This document shows positions 1-3,345 of a stretch of 6,636 bases of DNA, piece by piece; the stretch's first letter is position 1, and each line of letters opens with the position of its first letter. The stretch is from UBA7656 sp040755335 (GTDB taxonomy: Bacteria; Acidobacteriota; Blastocatellia; UBA7656): contig JBFMAU010000432.1 of assembly GCA_040755335.1 (NCBI GenBank), forward strand, positions 1 to 6,636. Direction: 5' to 3'. The position numbers and the translations under genes were made by a program. The notes under the pieces were generated by a model that had not been told where the DNA came from, did not search any database, and was given only the letters and a program-made list of their open reading frames with translations.

Positions 1-485
1 AGCCCCGATCCGGCTTTCACCAACAGGCTGTCTGAATGGCCGTGATAGCATCCCTCGAATTTGATCACCGCGTCGCGCGCAGTGAATCCGCGGGCGAGTC
101 GAATCGCGCTCATCGCAGCTTCCGTGCCTGAGCTTGTCAACCGCACCTGTTCGATTGATGGAAAAGCGCGGATGATTTCTTCGGCCAGTTCTATTTCCAG
201 TTCGGTAGGCGCTCCGTAGCTCGTTCCGCGAGAGGCGGCTTCGCTAATGGCTTCGATGACTGCCGGGTGAGCGTGACCCAAAATCATCGGCCCCCACGAA
301 CCGACGTAATCGATGAACTGATTGCCGTCGGCGTCTGTCAGCGTGCAGCCCCGTGCTTCTTTGATGAAGAGCGGGTCACGACCTACTGCGCGAAAAGCGC
401 GCACAGGGCTGTTGACGCCGCCGGGTATTACTTTTTGAGCGCGATGGAAAAGTTCGGATGATTTGCTTGTGCGTAATTCAGACAT
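1..485 (-). CDS. hemL: Glutamate-1-semialdehyde 2,1-aminomutase, N-terminal part (gene runs off the window)
   Basis: This PLP enzyme converts glutamate-1-semialdehyde to 5-aminolevulinate, the C5-pathway precursor of heme and other tetrapyrroles, in the cytosol. I translated 161 residues on the minus strand from the ATG at 485-483. They match HemL throughout: IPGGVNSPVRAF at about 20-31, YVGSWGPMILGHAHP at about 60-74, GTSYGAPTELE at about 87-97, the cofactor-phosphate loop SSGTEAAM at 118-125, and EGCYHGHSDSLLVKAGSG at 144-161. The catalytic lysine, near residue 270 in the family, lies outside the window. The start is supported by AAAGG (complement of 494-498) eight bases upstream and by matching the usual family N-terminus. 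zapA ends 235 bases upstream on the same strand, and that gap is filled with repeats, so read-through transcription from zapA is possible but unproven. No frameshift is visible. Confidence 0.95.
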   Translation of the reverse strand, partial: MSELRTSKSSELFHRAQKVIPGGVNSPVRAFRAVGRDPLFIKEARGCTLTDADGNQFIDYVGSWGPMILGHAHPAVIEAISEAASRGTSYGAPTELEIELAEEIIRAFPSIEQVRLTSSGTEAAMSAIRLARGFTARDAVIKFEGCYHGHSDSLLVKAGSG

Positions 486-517
486 GGTAGTTGCCTTTCG
501 TGAAAAAAAGCGGAGTT

Positions 518-587
518 TTTGGAGTGCTGCGACTTGTCGCAGCTTTTGTTTGAAGACAAAAGCGGTAACTTGTTACCGCACTCCAAA
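518..587. repeat. Perfect three-hairpin cloverleaf (four-way-junction) element
   Basis: An outer 10-bp stem pairs 518-527 (TTTGGAGTGC) with 578-587 (GCACTCCAAA). It encloses three hairpins placed end to end: TGCGAC-TT-GTCGCA (528-541), GCTTTTGT-loop-ACAAAAGC (542-563) and GGTAAC-TT-GTTACC (564-577). Every base at the junction is paired, and the two flanking hairpins share the core ACTTGT. Such symmetry suggests a small non-autonomous mobile palindrome, in the manner of REP/BIME elements moved by Y1 (TnpA-REP) transposases; that link is inference and no transposase is present. On the minus strand a run of seven T (complement of 503-509) follows shortly after the outer stem, so the element might also attenuate transcription into hemL, whose ATG is 33 bases away. 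Confidence 0.8.
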
Positions 588-625
588 TCAGTCCCACACG
601 TTGAATCGAAATTCGATCTAAAACT

Positions 626-660
626 CTTCTCCGCGCCGCCTCTGCGCCTCTGCGGTGAAT
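626..660. repeat. CTCTGCG-type dispersed repeat with a tandem 8-mer
   Basis: This short stretch contains GCCTCTGC twice in tandem (638-645 and 646-653), followed by GGTGAAT. On the opposite strand it reads CACCGCAGAGGCGCAGAGG. From memory, this belongs to the widespread CGCAGAGG/CTCTGCG intergenic repeats of cyanobacteria, planctomycetes and related genomes, often wrongly translated as small proteins containing SAPP-RLCG. It lies between the cloverleaf and the zapA stop. No function is known to me. Together with the cloverleaf it explains why the 235-base gap holds no gene. Confidence 0.5.
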
Positions 661-720
661 CGCCCCTCACGTTATTCATGCATTGGAGAACCGTCGGATA
701 GAAATTCATACAGGCGAGGA

Positions 721-1038
721 TTACTTGCTCTGTTCGATGACATTGGAGCGAAGAAACTGATCGAGCAGATCGGCATAACGGGAACTGCGCTCGGCGATGT
801 CTTCTTCAGTTTCCTTCATCTCTCTTCGAGCCTGATATAGTTCGTCGGCTATTTGAAGCGCGGCGAGGATGGCGACGCGGAGCGAATCGACAGTCATAGT
901 GGCGCTGGCGATTTCATTCATTCTCCGGTCGACGTGAGCGGCGAGTTGTTGAATATATTCCTCGTCGTGATTGCTCTTGAGGCTGTAGGTCTGATTGTAG
1001 ATCACAACCTTCAATGATTTGCTCGGAGCTTCTTCCAT
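721..1038 (-). CDS. zapA: Cell division protein ZapA
   Basis: ZapA binds and bundles FtsZ filaments at mid-cell and stabilises the Z-ring. The 105-residue product has the family's usual size and pattern. A short N-terminal domain has V-I-x-N-Q-x-Y-x-L at about 12-20 (most relatives have G-Q there), then DEEYIQQLAAHVDRRMNEI at about 25-43, AILAALQIADEL at about 56-67, and a charged coiled-coil tail to the end that drives dimer and tetramer formation. TGAGG (complement of 1045-1049) sits six bases before the ATG and decides the start. In many bacteria zapA follows pheT closely; here about 2.3 kb separates them, most of it accessory, although the ZapB-like gene still follows pheT. A stop codon in an open reading stretch 12 bases upstream may be a relic of the former neighbour. 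Confidence 0.93.
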   Translation of the reverse strand: MEEAPSKSLKVVIYNQTYSLKSNHDEEYIQQLAAHVDRRMNEIASATMTVDSLRVAILAALQIADELYQARREMKETEEDIAERSSRYADLLDQFLRSNVIEQSK

Positions 1039-1050
1039 TATGTGCCTCAG

Positions 1051-1088
1051 TCAAGATTCGCGCGGCGATTCGAATTCTTCCGCCTCAA
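1051..1088 (-). other. Possible relic of a coding tail just before zapA
   Basis: Read on the minus strand, these bases give EAEEFESPRES followed by TGA (1053-1051), ending 12 bases before the zapA ATG, which is normal operon spacing. The acidic stretch starts where the hairpin array at 1089-1276 ends. It could be the last codons of a former upstream gene cut off by the array. This is inference from spacing and composition only: open frames this short also occur by chance. Confidence 0.25.
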
Positions 1089-1276
1089 CACCGCGTAGCG
1101 GTGAGATGACTTTAGCCCGGTTTTTCAAAGCCGGGTAAGCCGCGTGCAATCAATGTCGCGTCGCGCGAGCGACGATTGAGAAATTCAGCCGTCGCTGACG
1201 CGACGAATTCACTTAATCGCCCCGCGTTCCGTGCTCTAAAGAACACGGCTAAATTCAGGTCGCCGCATACGCGGCT
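1089..1276. repeat. Six-hairpin intergenic array
   Basis: Six short hairpins follow one another. They are CACCGC/GCGGTG (1089-1103), CCCGG/CCGGG (1116-1135), CGTCGC/GCGACG with loop GCGA (1159-1174), the same stem with loop TGAC (1190-1205), CCGTG/CACGG (1229-1248) and GCCGC/GCGGC with loop ATAC (1262-1275). AAATTCAG occurs twice (1181-1188 and 1251-1258), each time just before a hairpin. I recall similar multi-hairpin intergenic units in acidobacterial and planctomycete genomes but cannot confirm this. It could be a mobile repeat, a structured RNA or a transposon remnant. Apart from the zapA ribosome site and the possible relic tail, the space from 1039 to 1296 holds nothing else I can support. 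Confidence 0.65.
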
Positions 1277-1296
1277 GAAAAGAGCAGTCTTACTTG

Positions 1297-1329
1297 CGCC
1301 GAAACAATCCGGGTGCGAAAATTTCGGCG
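1297..1329. promoter_or_regulatory. Inverted repeat upstream of the antitoxin, possible operator
   Basis: CGCCGAAA (1297-1304) and TTTCGGCG (1322-1329) are perfect 8-base inverted arms separated by 17 bases. The right arm ends 23 bases before the antitoxin ATG. AbrB-type VapB antitoxins commonly repress their own operon by binding palindromes near the promoter, so an operator is plausible. I see no convincing -35/-10 pair, and a plain hairpin is equally possible. Confidence 0.25.
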
Positions 1330-1352
1330 ACATCGAACTGATAGGAACATCG

Positions 1353-1601
1353 ATGAGACCGATTGTCAAAACCAACGAAGACGGCGGCCTGTACCTGCCG
1401 CCTGAGCTTTTAGGCGAAGCGGCAAAGCATCAGCAGTTCTCGCTCGAAGCTACGGGCGAAACGATCGTGCTTCGTCCCGTTTCATCTTCGAGAGCCGCGT
1501 GGGAAACCCGCACGCCCCAGGAGCGCGCCGACGAATTTCGCCGATGGGCGGAAAGCCATAACAACGATGCCAACCTGCCTGATGAAGCACTGCGCCGCTA
1601 A
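1353..1601 (+). CDS. AbrB/SpoVT-fold antitoxin (VapB-like), C-terminally shortened
   Basis: The 82-residue product has a swapped-hairpin AbrB-like N-terminus: KTNEDGGLYLPPELL at about 6-20, then FSLEATGETIVLRPV at about 29-43. A charged toxin-binding tail carries RRWAESHNND at about 64-73 and LPDEALRR at the end. AGGA (1343-1346), six bases upstream, picks this ATG; longer in-frame reading back to 1176 would only translate hairpin repeats. Relatives usually end in a sequence like SRESIYD. Here the frame after LRR reads TAA-AAC-ATT-TGC-GAT-TGA, which looks like that ending with GAA changed to TAA. The old stop would have overlapped the toxin ATG at 1616. The protein probably still folds and may bind DNA, but its partner toxin is broken. 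Confidence 0.7.
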   Translation: MRPIVKTNEDGGLYLPPELLGEAAKHQQFSLEATGETIVLRPVSSSRAAWETRTPQERADEFRRWAESHNNDANLPDEALRR

Positions 1602-1615
1602 AACATTTGCGATTG

Positions 1616-1780
1616 ATGAGCGACTATTTGCTCGACGCCAACATTCTGCTTCGCTTCCGTGATTCGGCTTCAGAATTAATTTCATTCAACGGCTGCCTTC
1701 TCAGGTCTCAAGTACATATACGCATCCGTTCAACGGAGCGTGGATATCTCAAGGCCAGTCAACTACATTCTTCTCTTTAA
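1616..1780 (+). pseudogene. Truncated VapC-like PIN-domain toxin
   Basis: VapC toxins are PIN-fold ribonucleases of about 130 residues that cut tRNA or rRNA. From ATG 1616 the frame encodes 54 residues. The first 19, MSDYLLDANILLRFRDSAS, fit the start of this family, including the first metal-binding aspartate (D7) and the following asparagine. After about base 1672 the sequence no longer resembles a PIN domain, and none of the other acidic residues is present. The start lies 14 bases after the antitoxin's present stop and overlaps its presumed former stop by one base, the classic antitoxin-toxin arrangement. The remainder appears to have been lost by deletion or replaced by the convergent gene ending at 1749. 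No toxic activity is expected. Confidence 0.75.
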
Positions 1781-2348
1781 TGTTTGTGTACTTCCAAGCC
1801 TTCATATCCTCTTCGTTAGGAAATTCAATCCTCAGATAATCCCAGACATAAGGATCGGCTTCCAGCAATCTGCTGGCATCCCCAGTGTTTTCCTTGAGTA
1901 CCTGTTCCAGATCATCAATACGGCATAAAATATCTATCAAGCCCGTCACCTGAATATTTCTCTCTCTCAAAAGCTCTGACAGCCTTTCGATAGTGTACAG
2001 TTCGCAATTCTGATACGCCGGATGAGTAACCGCCAGACCGACAGGCTTATAACATAACTGGCTGACATCCATATTATCTGCATCGAACCACAGCCTTACC
2101 ACTCGCCCGGATTTCGCGGTTACTTTGAAGTGAAACTCTTCGAGAAAGAGGTCTTTATTGACACCGCTATACTCAATCAGTTCGGCACATCCCGATTCTT
2201 CAATCGCATGTCTGGCGACGTTGAACTCTCTGTAGTAGCCGAATTCAACATCTCCTAATAACCCCTTACTAGCCGCAATCCACGCAGCGGGATAGAGAAC
2301 GATTAAAGCAAGGGCAAGTCGAATCGTAATTTTTATGATCCTTCGCAT
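1749..2348 (-). CDS. Unknown protein with an N-terminal membrane or signal segment
   Basis: I do not recognise this 199-residue protein. It begins with basic MRRIIKITIR and a hydrophobic run to about residue 27 (LALALIVLYPAAWIAA), consistent with an uncleaved anchor or a signal peptide, so most of the protein would face the periplasm. No lipobox cysteine is seen. The rest is mixed and acidic, with four cysteines (54, 99, 115, 142) that could form disulphides outside the cytosol. The ATG has no clear ribosome site. It follows a relic stop at 2368-2366 by 17 bases. The region is visibly AT-richer than the housekeeping genes: 24 of 60 bases are G/C at 1801-1860, against 34 of 60 at 4681-4740 within pheT. 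This suggests acquisition from elsewhere. Its 3' end overlaps the toxin remnant on the other strand. Confidence 0.65.
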   Translation of the reverse strand: MRRIIKITIRLALALIVLYPAAWIAASKGLLGDVEFGYYREFNVARHAIEESGCAELIEYSGVNKDLFLEEFHFKVTAKSGRVVRLWFDADNMDVSQLCYKPVGLAVTHPAYQNCELYTIERLSELLRERNIQVTGLIDILCRIDDLEQVLKENTGDASRLLEADPYVWDYLRIEFPNEEDMKAWKYTNIKEKNVVDWP

Positions 2349-2366
2349 CTCACGTGAAAAACTGAC

Positions 2367-2395
2367 TACTTCTTCGCCGTTTCAGCCGTTTCCAA
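2367..2395 (-). repeat. 29-base near-copy of the ZapB-like gene's 3' end
   Basis: These bases match 3052-3080 at 26 of 29 positions. On the minus strand both copies read L-E-(A/T)-A-E-T-A-K-K followed by a stop; two of the three differences are silent in that frame. The copy begins five bases beyond the Uma2 stop and is out of frame with Uma2. It is best explained as a duplicated or left-over end of the coiled-coil gene, created when the Uma2 segment entered this position. The two copies lie 685 bases apart and bracket Uma2. Confidence 0.65.
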
Positions 2396-2399
2396 AAAA

Positions 2400-3008
2400 T
2401 CACCAAATATCTTTCAGCCGTAGCACGAAACCCGGTAAAACCGATTCGCCCGATATCGTTTCCGTGTTATCCAGCAACTCTAAATCTGATCCCGGCCTGT
2501 AGATGTAAACTCGTCTCGCTTTCGGATCGAACAGCCATCCCAACTGCGCCCCGTTTTCGATGTATTCAACCATCTTGTCCTGCAAGGTTGACAGGCTGTC
2601 ATCAGGCGAACGCAGTTCCATCACGAAGTCAGGACACAGGGGAGCGAATCCTTCCTGCTCTTTTTCAGTGAGCGATTCCCATCTCTCGCGTTTTATCCAT
2701 GCGGCATCAGGCGAACGCTTCGCGCCATTGGGCAAAGTGAAACCGGTGGATGAGTCAAAAGTCAGTCCCGTCCCATCCTGTTCAGCCCAAGCCGTAAGAT
2801 AGTAATTGATTCTCGCATTGCGCCAGCCCGTCAAAGAACCTGTCGGAGGCATGATGATCAATTCTCCCTGCGCGGTGAGTTCCAATCTCAGGTCTTTGTT
2901 GTCCGCGCATATCTGATAAAACTGCGCGTCTGTAAGATGGACAGAGTGTATATCCAAAGCTATCGGCAATGACATTGGCGAGACTTGTTCCTGTGTTTCT
3001 CTGCTCAT
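2400..3008 (-). CDS. Uma2-family (DUF820) putative restriction-endonuclease-like protein
   Basis: Uma2 proteins have a PD-(D/E)XK nuclease fold, are highly multiplied in cyanobacteria and some other phyla, and have no settled cellular role. The 202-residue product is of usual length and carries the family's landmarks in order: LELTAQGELIIMPPTG at 42-57, SSTGFTLPNG at 86-95, RSPDAAW at 98-104 with D101, CPDFVMELRSPDD at 125-137 with E131, LQDKMVEYIENGAQLGWLFDP at 142-162 with K145, YRPG at 170-173, and the typical ending LPGF-x5-DIW. Active-site residues therefore look intact. No good ribosome site precedes ATG 3008. ATG 2975 (Met12) has AGGAA about 13 bases upstream and is a possible alternative. 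It follows the ZapB-like gene by 42 bases and is flanked by the 29-base repeat, suggesting insertion. Confidence 0.88.
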   Translation of the reverse strand: MSRETQEQVSPMSLPIALDIHSVHLTDAQFYQICADNKDLRLELTAQGELIIMPPTGSLTGWRNARINYYLTAWAEQDGTGLTFDSSTGFTLPNGAKRSPDAAWIKRERWESLTEKEQEGFAPLCPDFVMELRSPDDSLSTLQDKMVEYIENGAQLGWLFDPKARRVYIYRPGSDLELLDNTETISGESVLPGFVLRLKDIW

Positions 3009-3050
3009 ATCGCTCGCTCATTCAAAGTGGTTCCAGGCCTCGATCATCAA

Positions 3051-3332
3051 TTACTTCTTCGCCGTCTCCGCCGCTTCCAAGTCAAGCACGGCTATGGCGT
3101 CGAGCATCGCTTCGACTTTCAATCGCATCGTGTCGCGCTCGGCCAATAGTCGCTCTACCTGTATTTCGAGCCGCTCCTTTTCGTCCGTTAGCTGGCTCAT
3201 CTCCCTGCGAAGACTCAACACCTCGCGCTCAAGGGCCTCGCGCTCCTGTCGCTCTCTTTTGAACTGCTCTATCGTGCGATAGATTTTGTCTTCCAGGTGT
3301 GAGAATTTTTCCAGTCCGTATATTCCGCTCAC
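3051..3332 (-). CDS. Small coiled-coil protein resembling cell-division factor ZapB
   Basis: The 93-residue product is almost entirely charged heptad-like coiled coil (about 8-80), with no membrane segment. The E. coli ZapB sequence as I remember it lines up over 78 residues (6-83) without a gap. Roughly a quarter are identical, including the opening L-E-x-F-x-x-L-E-x-K and E-x-L-E near the middle. ZapB binds ZapA and helps organise the Z-ring and terminus region. The location between pheT and zapA fits, because the partner gene lies in the same direction beyond the inserted DNA. Generic coiled-coil similarity, or a FtsB/DivIC-like role, remains possible. The start is GTG at 3332, selected by a perfect AGGAGG. 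The last nine codons are duplicated at 2367-2395. Confidence 0.7.
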   Translation of the reverse strand: MSGIYGLEKFSHLEDKIYRTIEQFKRERQEREALEREVLSLRREMSQLTDEKERLEIQVERLLAERDTMRLKVEAMLDAIAVLDLEAAETAKK

Positions 3333-3337
3333 CGACG

Positions 3338-3343
3338 CCTCCT
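3338..3343 (-). promoter_or_regulatory. Perfect AGGAGG ribosome site fixing a GTG start
   Basis: The complement of these bases is AGGAGG, five bases before GTG 3332 and squeezed between the pheT stop (3348-3346) and the ZapB-like start. It is the strongest ribosome site in the window and decides the unusual start codon. It also implies high translation of the small protein within the pheT transcript. Confidence 0.85.
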
Positions 3344-3345
3344 CG

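Noticed and set aside
518..587. Integron attC site
   Set aside because: It lacks the conserved RYYYAAC/GTTRRRY ends and extrahelical bases, and no integrase or cassette array is present.
428..709. Minus-strand 93-codon frame between zapA and hemL
   Set aside because: It translates the CTCTGCG repeat and the cloverleaf and overlaps the hemL start in another frame; typical of false genes over such repeats.
486..720. 6S RNA (ssrS), which follows zapA in some bacteria
   Set aside because: The gap is occupied by two repeats and shows no long imperfect rod with a central bubble.
1176..1352. Upstream extension of the antitoxin start to 1176
   Set aside because: It would translate the hairpin array and the inverted repeat; a ribosome site and the family N-terminus both favour ATG 1353.
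1112..1375. Minus-strand 87-codon frame
   Set aside because: It runs through the hairpin array with no ribosome site and no recognisable protein pattern.
1670..1745. Minus-strand CVYVLET resembling the start of a GIY-YIG nuclease
   Set aside because: Only a few residues match, with a stop directly after; too short to distinguish from chance.
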